From JAFKKS01 sp050187875 (lineage in GTDB: Bacteria > Pseudomonadota > Alphaproteobacteria > Rhizobiales > Xanthobacteraceae), in assembly GCA_050187875.1 (NCBI GenBank), contig JBFWXB010000018.1, positions 22,033 to 86,032 of the forward strand: a stretch of 64,000 nt of DNA, in the 5' to 3' direction. The notes under the pieces are model-generated. The model did not search any database, was not told the DNA's origin, and saw only the letters and a list, made by a program, of their open reading frames with translations. This document shows positions 26,989-36,474 of the stretch, in pieces. The translations under genes and the position numbers were made by a program. The stretch's first letter is position 1. Each line of letters begins with the position of its first letter.

Positions 26989-27071
26989 GTCATTGCCGGG
27001 CTTGACCCGGCAATCCGTCAGCTAAAGGATTTTTGCAAAGGAGATGGATGCCCGGGTCAAGCCCGGGCATA
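26989..27071. repeat. Dispersed repeat, family B, copy 1
   Basis: Two hairpin halves, ATTGCCGGGCTTGACCCGGC and ATGCCCGGGTCAAGCCCGGG, around a short A/T-rich centre with TTTTGCAAA. Related copies at 39808, 52412 and 63691. Confidence 0.75.
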
Positions 27072-27096
27072 GCGATCATTGGCTGCGAATAGCTCA

Positions 27097-27408
27097 CTAA
27101 GCCAGCGCTGCGGGGTCCTTCACCTCGATCTCGACGAAGGCGATCGGGTGCGGGCTACCGTTCATCACGTCATGCTCGACCCCCGCCGGCCGCCGATAGG
27201 ACTGGCCGGCGACGAGGGGGGTCGATGATTCGGCCTTTCCATCGTGGATCTTGAGCACCGCGTCGGTCAGCAGCACCACGAAATACGGCCAGCCATGCGT
27301 GTGCCATCCGGTCGCAGCGCCCGGCTCGAAATCCCACCGCGTGATGCGCACCGCCGCATCGTCTTGCTGGACAGTCGGAACGGCGGGAACGTTGCATTTG
27401 AAGGCCAT
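27097..27408 (-). CDS. Small cupin-domain protein
   Basis: A 103-residue single cupin barrel. Motif 1 is seen as GAATGWHTHGWPYFVVLLTD (two His), motif 2 as RRPAGVEHDVMNGSPHPIAF. This keeps the metal ligands expected of a small cupin. ATG 27408 was chosen because GGAG lies ten bases before it and the fold begins there; a longer frame to 27528 is possible. Function unknown. No operon partner. Confidence 0.8.
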   Translation of the reverse strand: MAFKCNVPAVPTVQQDDAAVRITRWDFEPGAATGWHTHGWPYFVVLLTDAVLKIHDGKAESSTPLVAGQSYRRPAGVEHDVMNGSPHPIAFVEIEVKDPAALA

Positions 27409-27643
27409 CGTGATGCGCTCCAGATCGGCTGAAAAAAGGTTCGGCTGGGGAGTATCGGCGGGGAGGTGTTCGTTATAGAGGGTTCTGCAAGCTTCGACCA
27501 CGGTCGGTCCGCGTCGCGGATGGCTCAAGGATCGTAAAGGTGCGCGGTTGTGACGCGCTGCCGCCGATCACGCCCCTCCCTTAAAACCGGGCCATCGGGT
27601 CCCGATATCTACGCGACCCTGCATGCCGGGTTGGGAGGAATTG

Positions 27644-28609
27644 ATGACGTTTCGTTTTCGCCCGCTTTTTGCCGTCCTGGCCATTCTCGGTGCGCTCGCT
27701 TTTGTGGTTGCGGAAGCCGACGCCCGCGGCGGCAGAGGCGGAAGCATGGGCAGCCGCGGCTCGCGCACCTATTCCGCGCCGGCGCCGACAGCGACCGCGC
27801 CCAACGCAGCGCGCCCCGTCGAGCGTTCGATGACGCAGCCCGGTGCGACGGCAACGGCCGGCCGCACGTCGGCTGCCCAGCCGGGCGGCCTGTTCAATCG
27901 TCCCGGCTTGATGGGTGGGCTCATCGCCGGCTTCCTCGGCGCCGGCCTGCTCGGCCTTCTGTTCGGAAACGGTCTTCTCGGCGGCCTCGGTGGCCTGGCG
28001 TCGGTGTTCGGCCTGCTCCTGCAGATCGGCCTCGTCGTGATCGTCGGCCGGCTTCTGTGGAACTTGTGGCAGCGCCGCCAGCAGCCTGCGCAAGCATTCG
28101 CCGGTGGTCCTGCGTCGCCGCGCAGCGCGCAGCCGGATTCGTTCGTCAATTCCGCGCGCTCGGGCCTCGGCGGCATGGGCGGCGCTACCGCGCCATCGTC
28201 ATCGGCCGTTGAGATCACGCCGCAGGATTTCGATACGTTCGAGCGTCTGCTCGGTGAAATCCAGACGGCCTTCGGCAAAGCCGACCTCAATGCGCTGCGT
28301 GCGCGACTGACGCCGGAGATGCTCTCGTATTTCTCCGAACAGCTCTCGGAGGATACGAGCCGCGGCGTCGTCAACCAGATTTCCGGCGTGAAGCTTCTGC
28401 AAGGAGACCTTGCGGAATCCTGGCGCGAGGGAAACGCCGAATACGCAACCGTCGCGATGCGCTACGAGTTGATCGACGCTTACGTCGATCGCAGGAGCGG
28501 CCGCGTCGTCGAAGGCGATCTGGAGCGCCCGCAAGAGGTCACCGAGGTGTGGACCTTCATGCGTGCGCACGGCGGCGACTGGCTGCTCTCGGCGATCCAG
28601 CAGACCTGA
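27644..28609 (+). CDS. Tim44-domain protein with membrane anchor
   Basis: A 321-residue protein with an N-terminal signal/anchor (about 7-26), a Gly/Arg/Ser-rich linker (RGGRGGSMGSRGSRTYSA), a hydrophobic Gly/Leu-rich pair of helices (about 90-145) and a C-terminal Tim44/MBA1-like domain (about 190-320) with ITPQDFDTFERLLGEIQTAF and VTEVWTFMRAHGGDWLLSAI. Bacterial Tim44-like proteins are membrane-associated and of uncertain function. ATG 27644 follows GGGAGGA; an upstream in-frame ATG at 27623 is less likely. A bidirectional terminator follows. Confidence 0.88.
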   Translation: MTFRFRPLFAVLAILGALAFVVAEADARGGRGGSMGSRGSRTYSAPAPTATAPNAARPVERSMTQPGATATAGRTSAAQPGGLFNRPGLMGGLIAGFLGAGLLGLLFGNGLLGGLGGLASVFGLLLQIGLVVIVGRLLWNLWQRRQQPAQAFAGGPASPRSAQPDSFVNSARSGLGGMGGATAPSSSAVEITPQDFDTFERLLGEIQTAFGKADLNALRARLTPEMLSYFSEQLSEDTSRGVVNQISGVKLLQGDLAESWREGNAEYATVAMRYELIDAYVDRRSGRVVEGDLERPQEVTEVWTFMRAHGGDWLLSAIQQT

Positions 28610-28633
28610 CCCGTATCGACCGCATCGTTCAAG

Positions 28634-28671
28634 AAAAAGCCCCGTCGCGAAAGCGGCGGGGTTGTTTCTTT
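28634..28671. terminator. Bidirectional intrinsic terminator
   Basis: Ten-base-pair GC-rich stem with GAAA loop, followed by TTGTTTCTTT on the plus strand and TTTTTCTT on the minus strand. Serves the Tim44-domain gene on one side and the microprotein gene on the other. Confidence 0.8.
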
Positions 28672-28690
28672 AGGCCCAATGTGTCGATCG

Positions 28691-28774
28691 TCAGTGCAGC
28701 CCGCCAAGCAGCCAGATCAAAAGGATGATCGGCAGCGGAATGCCGATGAGCCAAAGCAAAAGTCCGCGTCCCAT
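28691..28774 (-). CDS. 27-residue hydrophobic microprotein
   Basis: A very short gene encoding a product that begins MGRGLLLWLIGIPLPIIL and ends in a Trp/Leu/Gly-rich stretch with terminal His. Almost the whole chain would form one membrane helix. A GGAGAAG ribosome-binding site lies immediately upstream and a shared terminator follows at once, so the unit has start, signal and end. Function unknown. I believe similar tiny proteins occur in related genomes, but this is from memory and not checked. Confidence 0.6.
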   Translation of the reverse strand: MGRGLLLWLIGIPLPIILLIWLLGGLH

Positions 28775-28937
28775 TTCTTCTCCTCACCGGCCCCCGGTTA
28801 GATGGTCGCCGGGCCAACGCCTGCCCGCGCCCAAGGTTCCTTTATACCGGAGCTTGCGCAGGGCTCCCCGCGTGATGGAAAACCGCCTATAAGCCGCGAA
28901 GTCCTTCCTCGATGCCTTGCCAGCAGGATTGCCCGCC

Positions 28938-30578
<1,641 letters not shown>

Positions 30579-30608
30579 GTGGGGCGGAGCGTCGCCTCAT
30601 CCTCCGAG

Positions 30609-30739
30609 TGTCGTCCCCGCGAAAGCGGGGACCCAGTACTCCCGGTCTAGCGAACATCGCTCAGACACGGCGTACTGGATGCCCGCTGGAGCTTGTACTC
30701 GGGCTGGCCGAAGGCCAGGCCCGTGTGCGGGCATGACAG
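30609..30739. repeat. Dispersed palindromic repeat, family A, copy 2
   Basis: Reverse orientation relative to copy 1, starting GTCGTCCCCGCGAAAGCGGG and ending near GGGCATGAC. The second hairpin is expanded by an inserted stretch (GCTTGTACTCGGGCTGGCCG region), making this copy about 35 bases longer than the others. Confidence 0.75.
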
Positions 30740-30787
30740 GAGGGAGCGTCGCACCTATCGTGGTGCGCCGCTCACCTCCAATTGATC

Positions 30788-31609
30788 TCAGCGCTTGGCG
30801 CCGACAATCGAGAACATCACGCCCTGCGGATCGACGCATTGCGCGATCCAGCTGCCGCCCGGCACCTGCATCGGACCGTTGATGATTTTCCCGCCCTTCT
30901 CGGTGATGCGGGAGACGGCGGCGTCCGTCGCGTCGACATTGATGTAGTAATTCCACATGTTGCGCGGGCCGCCGGGCATCGCATTCATCATGCCGCCGAT
31001 TGCGCCGCATTCCGTCGCGTCGCTCGTCGCGAAAAGCTGATAGGTGCCCATCGGCCCCATGTCCATGGCGTCGCGCTTCGACCAGCCGAACAGCTTTTCG
31101 TAGAACGCGAAGGCCTTCTGCCAGTCGTCGGAATAGAGTTCGTGCCACCCAAAGGTGCCGGGTGTGCCGGGTGCCGGCTGCGGCGGCATCGGGCCATTGC
31201 CGCGGAACAGAAAGAACACGGCACCCTGTGGGTCGGCGACGCAGGCGAAGCGGCCGATGCCCGGAATGTCGGTCGGCTCCTTCAACACCTTGCCGCCGAG
31301 CTTCGTGATCTGCGCCGCCTTTGCATCGACATCCGCGACGGCGACATGCGCAAGCCATCCGGGCTTCGCGCCATCGACGCAGGCCTCAGGCGGCATCGTC
31401 ATCATACCGGCAACCGCCGTGTCTCCGACCTTGAGGAGGGTGTAGCGCATGCCCGGCATGCCGGCGTCTTGCGCGTCCCATCCGATGGCATGACGGTAGA
31501 AGGCTTCAGCCGCGCGATCGTCCGAGGTCAGGAGTTCGTACCAACAAAAACCGCCGGTTGGCCTCGCTTGCGCTTCGTCGTTCTTTGTCTTCAACGCCGT
31601 GTCGTTCAT
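30788..31609 (-). CDS. Two-domain VOC-family protein
   Basis: A 273-residue protein with two glyoxalase-fold modules. Module 1 (about 15-135): GGFCWYELLTSDDRAAEAFY, GWLAHVAVADVDAKAAQITK. Module 2 (145-273): FGWHELYSDDWQKAFAFYEK, MWNYYINVDATDAAVSRITE, ending CVDPQGVMFSIVGAKR. This architecture matches the CFP32/hydroxylase-like VOC group. Function unknown. ATG 31609 with GGAGG upstream. Divergent from a MarR regulator with a palindrome between them, which suggests induction by that regulator's ligand. Confidence 0.88.
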   Translation of the reverse strand: MNDTALKTKNDEAQARPTGGFCWYELLTSDDRAAEAFYRHAIGWDAQDAGMPGMRYTLLKVGDTAVAGMMTMPPEACVDGAKPGWLAHVAVADVDAKAAQITKLGGKVLKEPTDIPGIGRFACVADPQGAVFFLFRGNGPMPPQPAPGTPGTFGWHELYSDDWQKAFAFYEKLFGWSKRDAMDMGPMGTYQLFATSDATECGAIGGMMNAMPGGPRNMWNYYINVDATDAAVSRITEKGGKIINGPMQVPGGSWIAQCVDPQGVMFSIVGAKR

Positions 31610-31632
31610 CACGATCCTCCACTGAACTCAGG

Positions 31633-31661
31633 TTGACTTAATGGGTTGATATCAACATAAT
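31633..31661 (+). promoter_or_regulatory. Promoter with palindromic operator for marR / VOC genes
   Basis: TTGACT at 31633 and CATAAT at 31656 are 17 bases apart, a good sigma-70 promoter for the MarR gene. The spacer contains GTTGATATCAAC (31645-31656), a perfect 12-base palindrome, the kind of site a MarR dimer binds. It lies in the 58-base divergent gap, so one dimer could repress both genes. Confidence 0.65.
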
Positions 31662-31667
31662 ACGAGC

Positions 31668-32114
31668 ATGTCAAAGCGGAATGCCGTTCCCTTCGAAACA
31701 ACGCTGCGGGTGCGCGACGCCTGTCTCTGTCTGCATGTGCAGCGCGCCGCGCGCGCGTTGGCGCGCCGCTTCGATGAAGCACTGCGCCCACTCGATCTCA
31801 CGAATGGACAGTTTTCGCTGATGATGTCGCTCAACCGGCCGGAGCCACCGAACATCGGCTCCGTTGCGACGCTGCTGGCGATGGACCGCACGACACTCAC
31901 CGCCGCGCTGAAACCATTGGAGCGCCGCGGTCTGGTGCGTGTCTTCGCCGATCGCGATGACCGGCGCAGCCGCCGCATCGCATTGACGTCGGCCGGAGAG
32001 ACTCTGCTCGCCCGCGCGGTTCCCATCTGGGAGCGGACGCATGCGCGCCTCGACACACTGTTGGGTGAACGGGGCGCGACGCGACTGCGCACCGACCTGC
32101 AACGGCTCGGTTGA
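31668..32114 (+). CDS. MarR-family transcriptional regulator
   Basis: A 148-residue winged-helix repressor. The dimerisation helices flank a DNA-binding domain with LTNGQFSLMMSLNRPEPPNI, ATLLAMDRTTLTAALKPLER (recognition helix) and the wing RGLVRVFADRDDRRSRRIAL. MarR proteins usually repress their own and a neighbouring gene and release DNA on binding a small phenolic or oxidant. Here the likely target is the divergent two-domain VOC gene. Ligand unknown. Confidence 0.92.
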   Translation: MSKRNAVPFETTLRVRDACLCLHVQRAARALARRFDEALRPLDLTNGQFSLMMSLNRPEPPNIGSVATLLAMDRTTLTAALKPLERRGLVRVFADRDDRRSRRIALTSAGETLLARAVPIWERTHARLDTLLGERGATRLRTDLQRLG

Positions 32115-32198
32115 CGGATGGATCGAATGCTGCAGGCCCATTCTGCTCCGCTCCGATCGCCTCGTGACGACACACGCGTGCGTGATGGCGGCGATGGC

Positions 32199-32274
32199 TG
32201 GCCGGTGCCCCAGGGAGTCGAACCGCGATTCTCCCGCTTTTCACACGGGCGCTCTGCCGATGAGCTAGACACCG
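32199..32274 (-). tRNA. tRNA-like sequence, anticodon loop GTGAAAA (GAA), possibly degenerate
   Basis: On the minus strand: acceptor CGGTGTC / GGCACCG, D-arm GCTC-ATCGGCA-GAGC in canonical form, anticodon stem CCCGT/GCGGG around GTGAAAA (GAA in the anticodon position, Phe-type), and T-loop TTCGACT. The T-stem CGCGG/CCCTG has a C-C mismatch plus a wobble, and one extra base lies before the acceptor strand. An encoded CCA follows. Position 32 is a purine and the first pair is C-G, unlike normal tRNA-Phe. It may be a diverged or dead tRNA. Confidence 0.5.
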
Positions 32275-32570
32275 TTAAGCCAACGCGCGCGGATGTGCCG
32301 CAGCGCGCAAGGTGGTTCCCGAATGCGACCACCGGCTGGCGAGAGCGTGCGTCTTGTGTGGAGTGCGCGGGGCCATTTCCGGGCGCGATACCGCTCCGTT
32401 TGCCGGCGGACCGATGCCCGCTCTGGCAACCCGAAAGCACGGATCACGCGCCCAAAACATCAGGATTTAATTCCGAGAACGCGGCAAATTGCGCGAACCG
32501 TCACGCTCTCTTAGCTGTTGTGGCATAATCATAAGACGCGTGTCCGGCGTCTGTAGAGTAGGAGTACCCC
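32275..32570. other. Intergenic region before ku
   Basis: No convincing gene. It holds an imperfect ACCACCGG-type hairpin near 32312-32335, an A/T-richer stretch at 32455-32540 with a possible promoter element GGCATAAT for ku, and a small stem GACGC/GCGTC-like near 32536-32555 just before the ku ribosome-binding site AGGAG. Confidence 0.4.
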
Positions 32571-33554
32571 ATGGCTGCGCCGCGCCCTTACTGGAAGGGC
32601 CATCTCAAGCTGTCACTGGTGTCGTGTCCGATCGCGCTTTACAGCGCCTCGACGTCGAGCGAGCGGGTGTCGTTCCGCCAGATCAATAAGGCCACGGGCC
32701 ATCGCCTGCGCCAGCAACTTATCGATGAAGTGACGCGCGAGCCCGTCGAGGCTGCCGACAAGGGGCGCGGCTACGAGGTCGCCAAGAACACCTATCTCCC
32801 CGTCGAGGACGAGGAGCTCGAGGCGATCGCAATCGAGAGCAGCCATACGATCGAGATCGACCGTTTCGTGCCGCGTGCGCAGATCGATGAGCGCTATTTC
32901 GACAGCCCTTATTATCTCGCGCCGAACGATGAGGTGGGGCAGGAGGCTTTCGCCGTCATCCGCGAAGCGATGCGAAGCGAAGATATGGTGGCGCTCGCGC
33001 GCATCGTGCTCGCCAAGCGCGAGCGCGTGATCATGCTGCAGCCGTGGGATAAGGGGCTGCTCGGCACGACCTTGCGCTACGCCTATGAGGTGCGCAGCGC
33101 CGACGAATATTTCGAGGACATCCGCAATGTGAAGGTCGCACCCGATATGCTCGACCTCGCCAAGCATATCCTGGAGACCAAGGCCGGTGATTTCGAGCCG
33201 CAGGAGTTCAGCGACCGCTACGAGGAAGCGGTGGTCGACCTGCTCAAGCACAAGCAGGCGGGCATGCCGGTGCCGCGCGAGAAGCCGGCGGCGAGCCCGA
33301 CGAATGTCATCAGCCTGATGGATGCGTTGAAGAAGAGCCTCGCCGGCGCATCGTCCAAGACAGCTGCGCCGCCGAAGAGGGCTGCTGCGCGCGCTGGCAA
33401 GCGCGCCGCGGCGAAAGAAGAAGCGATGCGCAAGCAGCCCCAGTTCAAGCTGCCGATCGCTGGCGGCAAGAAGGCGGCCGCAAAAGCCGCAGAAAAACCT
33501 GTGCCGGTCGCCGCGCCGGCGTCCCGCGCGAAGGCGCGCCGCCGCTCGGCGTAA
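32571..33554 (+). CDS. ku: Non-homologous end-joining protein Ku
   Basis: Bacterial Ku forms a homodimeric ring on broken DNA ends and recruits the ligase LigD. The 327-residue product shows the core opening RPYWKGHLKLSLVSCPIALY, the middle ETAADKGRGYEVAKNTYLPV-like segment (actual KGRGYEVAKNTYLPVEDEEL), and LAPNDEVGQEAFAVIREAMR. The C-terminal 75 residues are Lys/Ala-rich and probably bind DNA. AGTAGGAG precedes the ATG. No ligD gene is visible in the window. Confidence 0.95.
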   Translation: MAAPRPYWKGHLKLSLVSCPIALYSASTSSERVSFRQINKATGHRLRQQLIDEVTREPVEAADKGRGYEVAKNTYLPVEDEELEAIAIESSHTIEIDRFVPRAQIDERYFDSPYYLAPNDEVGQEAFAVIREAMRSEDMVALARIVLAKRERVIMLQPWDKGLLGTTLRYAYEVRSADEYFEDIRNVKVAPDMLDLAKHILETKAGDFEPQEFSDRYEEAVVDLLKHKQAGMPVPREKPAASPTNVISLMDALKKSLAGASSKTAAPPKRAAARAGKRAAAKEEAMRKQPQFKLPIAGGKKAAAKAAEKPVPVAAPASRAKARRRSA

Positions 33555-33560
33555 TCATCA

Positions 33561-33648
33561 CGTAGGGTGGGTTGAGCGCAGCGAAACCCACCGCCGTCAT
33601 GTTTGCCGCCAAGCCTGATGGGTTTCGCTGCGCTCAACCCATCCTACG
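33561..33648. repeat. Inverted repeat, family D
   Basis: Two 30-base arms (CGTAGGGTGGGTTGAGCGCA onward, and its near-exact reverse complement ending CAACCCATCCTACG) around a 27-base centre. Lies just after ku and before the DUF2277 gene. Probably a miniature repeat of the type common in related genomes; the RNA could form a long hairpin. Confidence 0.75.
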
Positions 33649-33677
33649 AAACAGCGCGCAAGAAAAGGAGACACCCC

Positions 33678-33947
33678 ATGTGCCGCAACATCCGCACGCT
33701 GTTCAATTTCGAGCCGCCGGCAACGCATGACGAGATCCACGCTTCAGCGCTGCAATTCGTGCGCAAGCTGTCCGGGTTCAACAAGCCGTCGCAGGCGAAC
33801 GCCGCGGCTTTCGATCGTGCCGTCGATGAAGTTGCCGAGGCCGCGCACCGTCTGCTTCATTCGCTGCACACGCACGCCCCCGCGCGCGACCGCGAGATCG
33901 AAGCCGCGAAAGCGCGCGAACGCTCGCGCGCCCGTTTCGCAAGCTGA
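33678..33947 (+). CDS. DUF2277 family protein
   Basis: An 89-residue soluble protein with the family opening MCRNIRTLFNFEPPATHDEI and the helix ASALQFVRKLSGFNKPSQAN, followed by FDRAVDEVAEAAHRLLHSL. ATG 33678 follows AAGGAG and matches the normal start; the reading frame extends upstream through the repeat. Function of the family is unknown. The CRNI motif near the N-terminus suggests a conserved cysteine role. Confidence 0.9.
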   Translation: MCRNIRTLFNFEPPATHDEIHASALQFVRKLSGFNKPSQANAAAFDRAVDEVAEAAHRLLHSLHTHAPARDREIEAAKARERSRARFAS

Positions 33948-33966
33948 ATAATTTCAGCGCCATTTT

Positions 33967-34374
33967 TTACGGCGCGGGCGTCGCCAGCGGCTTGCCCTTC
34001 TCCACGACATAGGTCGCGATCACCTTGGCGCCTTGCGCGCCCGACTTCGCATCATGCGGCGCTCCAGCGCCGATCTGATAGCTGTCACCTGCCTTGATGG
34101 TCCTGTCCGGCTGGCCAGCGACGATCAGCACCGCTTCGCCTTCCAGCACATATCCGGACTCGACGCCGGGATGCGTGTGACGGCCGATCATGACGTTCGG
34201 TGCTATCTCGGCGATGCCGATAATTGTCTCGTAATTGGTGCCGGGCACATCGAACTTCTGCAGCGGCGTACGTTTGATCGGCGGCGCAGATTGCGCGGTT
34301 GCAAAGGAAACGGCGGCGAATGCGAAAGCCGCGGACAAAGCGACCGCAAGCCCTGCAGACATGGTACGGCGCAT
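33967..34374 (-). CDS. Secreted cupin-domain protein
   Basis: A 135-residue precursor with a Sec signal peptide (about 1-28, ending SFATAQ-SA) and one cupin barrel: IGRHTHPGVESGYVLEGEAV (His-x-His...Glu motif 1) and GAGAPHDAKSGAQG (motif 2 His). Periplasmic location is expected. Similar proteins are often annotated as cupin stress proteins, but the activity is unknown. GGAGA precedes the ATG. Convergent with the DUF2277 gene. Confidence 0.85.
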   Translation of the reverse strand: MRRTMSAGLAVALSAAFAFAAVSFATAQSAPPIKRTPLQKFDVPGTNYETIIGIAEIAPNVMIGRHTHPGVESGYVLEGEAVLIVAGQPDRTIKAGDSYQIGAGAPHDAKSGAQGAKVIATYVVEKGKPLATPAP

Positions 34375-34536
34375 GACATTCTCCCTGAGGTCAGTGGGAG
34401 GACGGTATCATACGGAGGGCGCAGGGCCGAGATATCTATTTCGTTCCGATGACACGCTTGCCACATATGGAGCCGGAACGCTTTTGAACTCTCGAGCCTC
34501 CAGACGGTCGTACTGTTTCGCCGAAAGGACGCCGAC

Positions 34537-35487
34537 ATGCACTCGCATTCCATCGACCGCTGGACGCACGATCACGTCTTTCTCGGCTCGCGCCATTCAC
34601 GCAACGAGCGTCGAACGTGGTGGGTTGTCGGCCTCACCGCCACGATGATGGTCGGTGAGATCGTCGGCGGCTCACTGTTCGGCTCGATGGCGCTGCTGGC
34701 CGACGGCTGGCACATGGCGACACACGCGGCGGCGCTCGGCATTGCCGGCCTCGCCTATGCCTATGCAAGGCGTCACGTGCAGAATAGGCGCTTCGCCTTT
34801 GGGACCGGCAAGCTAGGGGACTTGGCCGCCTTTGCGAGCGCAATCATCTTGGCGCTGATTGCGATCCAGATCGCCTACGAAAGCGCAACGCGCTTTGTCC
34901 GCCCAGTGCCGATTGCCTACGGCGAAGCCATTGCGATTGCGGTGTTGGGTTTGGTCGTCAACCTCATCAGCGCATGGCTTCTCGGAGGCGATCACGCCCA
35001 CGCTCATGCTCACGGCCATTCGCATCATGGACCTCATGCGCATGACCATGACCACCGTCATCACCGGGATAACAATCTCCGCGCCACCTACGTTCACGTC
35101 CTCGCCGACGCTGCCACCTCGGTGCTCGCGATCGCAGCGCTGCTGGCGGCGATGTTTGCCGGCTGGGCGTGGGCCGATCCCGCCGTTGGCTTGGTCGGCA
35201 GCGCCATGATTGCACTCTGGGCCTACGGCCTCATTCGCGATTCGGGCACCGTTCTTCTGGATGTTGTTCCGGACGTGAGCGTTGAAAACGTCATTCGCCA
35301 ACGTCTGGAAACCGGCGGTGACCGCATTACCGACCTGCATCTGTGGCAAGTTGGGCCCGGCCACCGCGCTGCCATCGTCTCCATCGTGTCCGATCATCCG
35401 CGGGCGCCGTCGGATTATAAGGAGCGCCTCGCCGACGTGAAGAATCTCAGCCACATCACGGTCGAGGTCGAGCGCTGCTCTCATTGA
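34537..35487 (+). CDS. dmeF: Cation diffusion facilitator, DmeF-like
   Basis: Inner-membrane metal/proton antiporter, probably for cobalt and nickel. The 316-residue product has six membrane helices, an N-terminal metal-site helix LADGWHMATHAAALG (HxxxD-type site), a long His-rich loop (about 150-178, GGDHAHAHAHGHSHHGPHAH), the second site HVLADAATSVLAIAALL and a short cytoplasmic domain (LHLWQVGPGHRAAIVSIV). The N-terminal MHSHSIDRWTHDHVFLG is typical of DmeF. The metal-sensor DmeR often found with it is absent here. Confidence 0.88.
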   Translation: MHSHSIDRWTHDHVFLGSRHSRNERRTWWVVGLTATMMVGEIVGGSLFGSMALLADGWHMATHAAALGIAGLAYAYARRHVQNRRFAFGTGKLGDLAAFASAIILALIAIQIAYESATRFVRPVPIAYGEAIAIAVLGLVVNLISAWLLGGDHAHAHAHGHSHHGPHAHDHDHRHHRDNNLRATYVHVLADAATSVLAIAALLAAMFAGWAWADPAVGLVGSAMIALWAYGLIRDSGTVLLDVVPDVSVENVIRQRLETGGDRITDLHLWQVGPGHRAAIVSIVSDHPRAPSDYKERLADVKNLSHITVEVERCSH

Positions 35488-35518
35488 GCGTTAGCGGAGC
35501 CGCGCCGACTGAGACCGC

Positions 35519-36274
35519 CTAGCGCCGTATCAGGCGAAGCGCGGCCCCTTGCACGACGAGTGTAACCACGAGAGCCGCGACCAGCGTTGGAATGATGCCG
35601 CCTTTTACGAGAAACGCGCCGATGATGAAGAAGCAGGCGGCGAAGCCGTAAAGGGCAAGACAGAGTCCGCGCAGCACCTGCCGCGCCACCTCCACGCCGC
35701 GCATGCGATGGGCGAAGATCGCCAAGGTGCTTCCGAGGATGGGGAAGCTTGCAAGTACGCCGGCCGTGCTGGCTCCGACGAAGTCGGCGGCGGCGGTGAT
35801 TGCAACGACGAGGACCGTTGCCGCTATCATGCGGGCCGGCAGGTCCCACCACGGCGCGGGGATGGCGCTCGGGACGTGATCTTGATGGGGGATGAGGAGG
35901 GCCGCGAGCGTCAACATCGCGAGGGCGACGAGGAGCAATCCCCACTGCGGCAGGGAGGCGGCTTCAAGGAGGAAGGCCGTGCCCGCATAGGACGCCGCAC
36001 CGACAAGAAAGCCGATCGCCCAGCCGCGCCGGGCCACAAGGGCATAGCCGAGGCTGAAAGCGGCCTGACCGGCGGCGCCGATCAGTGAGCCGTCGGACGC
36101 GCGAACAGCGAACTCGGGGCCGTATTGGATCGCCAGAAAGGCGACCACCGGGCCGGTCGTCAGCGGCAAGCCGACGAGCCAGCCGCCGATGGCATCGCCC
36201 CATCGCCGCGCCGCCAAACTGGCAAACAGGATGAGGACAGGCGGCAGAATCAGCTTGGAAAGTATCAGCCCCAT
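35519..36274 (-). CDS. Unknown multi-spanning membrane protein
   Basis: A 251-residue protein with seven or eight predicted membrane helices and short loops, opening MGLILSKLILPPVLILFASL. A GWLVGLPLTTGPVVAFLAIQ segment and a second similar one (STAGVLASFPILGSTLAIFA) hint at an internal two-fold repeat, as in small transporters. No family is recognised. ATG 36274 was chosen to start with the first helix; the frame runs further up. Its upstream region abuts the IS1595 element. Confidence 0.75.
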   Translation of the reverse strand: MGLILSKLILPPVLILFASLAARRWGDAIGGWLVGLPLTTGPVVAFLAIQYGPEFAVRASDGSLIGAAGQAAFSLGYALVARRGWAIGFLVGAASYAGTAFLLEAASLPQWGLLLVALAMLTLAALLIPHQDHVPSAIPAPWWDLPARMIAATVLVVAITAAADFVGASTAGVLASFPILGSTLAIFAHRMRGVEVARQVLRGLCLALYGFAACFFIIGAFLVKGGIIPTLVAALVVTLVVQGAALRLIRR

Positions 36275-36336
36275 GCGTGCTGTATGGCATAGCCGGGAAA
36301 AGGGCTGTCGGCCGAAATCAAAAGCCCGCATCTCGG

Positions 36337-36405
36337 CCCACAAGTACGGTACTGGCCGAAATAGGCCACTCGATCCGGCAAACTAGGCCAGTACCCACAA
36401 GTGCG
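36337..36405. repeat. Inverted and direct repeat at the left flank of the IS element
   Basis: GTACTGGCC (36349) and GGCCAGTAC (36386) form an inverted repeat, each arm bordered by a copy of CCACAAGT(A/G)CGG (36338 and 36395). The second direct copy abuts the IS left end, and a third occurs at the right end (38534). Confidence 0.65.
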
Positions 36406-36428
36406 GATTTATCCCTTGACGCCAAGTA
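36405..36428 (+). repeat. IS1595 left terminal inverted repeat
   Basis: GGATTTATCCCTTGACGCCA onward. It matches the complement of the right end over about 20 bases with one or two mismatches. Confidence 0.75.
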
Positions 36429-36474
36429 AGGCATAATGTACGTTATCCCTCAATCGCAGGTAGGGGATACAGCC

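Noticed and set aside
32265..32447. 60-codon frame between the tRNA-like sequence and ku
   Set aside because: Arg-rich, no ribosome-binding site, overlaps the tRNA-like region; judged chance.
34375..34536. Search for a DmeR-type metal sensor before dmeF
   Set aside because: The 162-base gap is too short and has no suitable frame; the regulator is not here.
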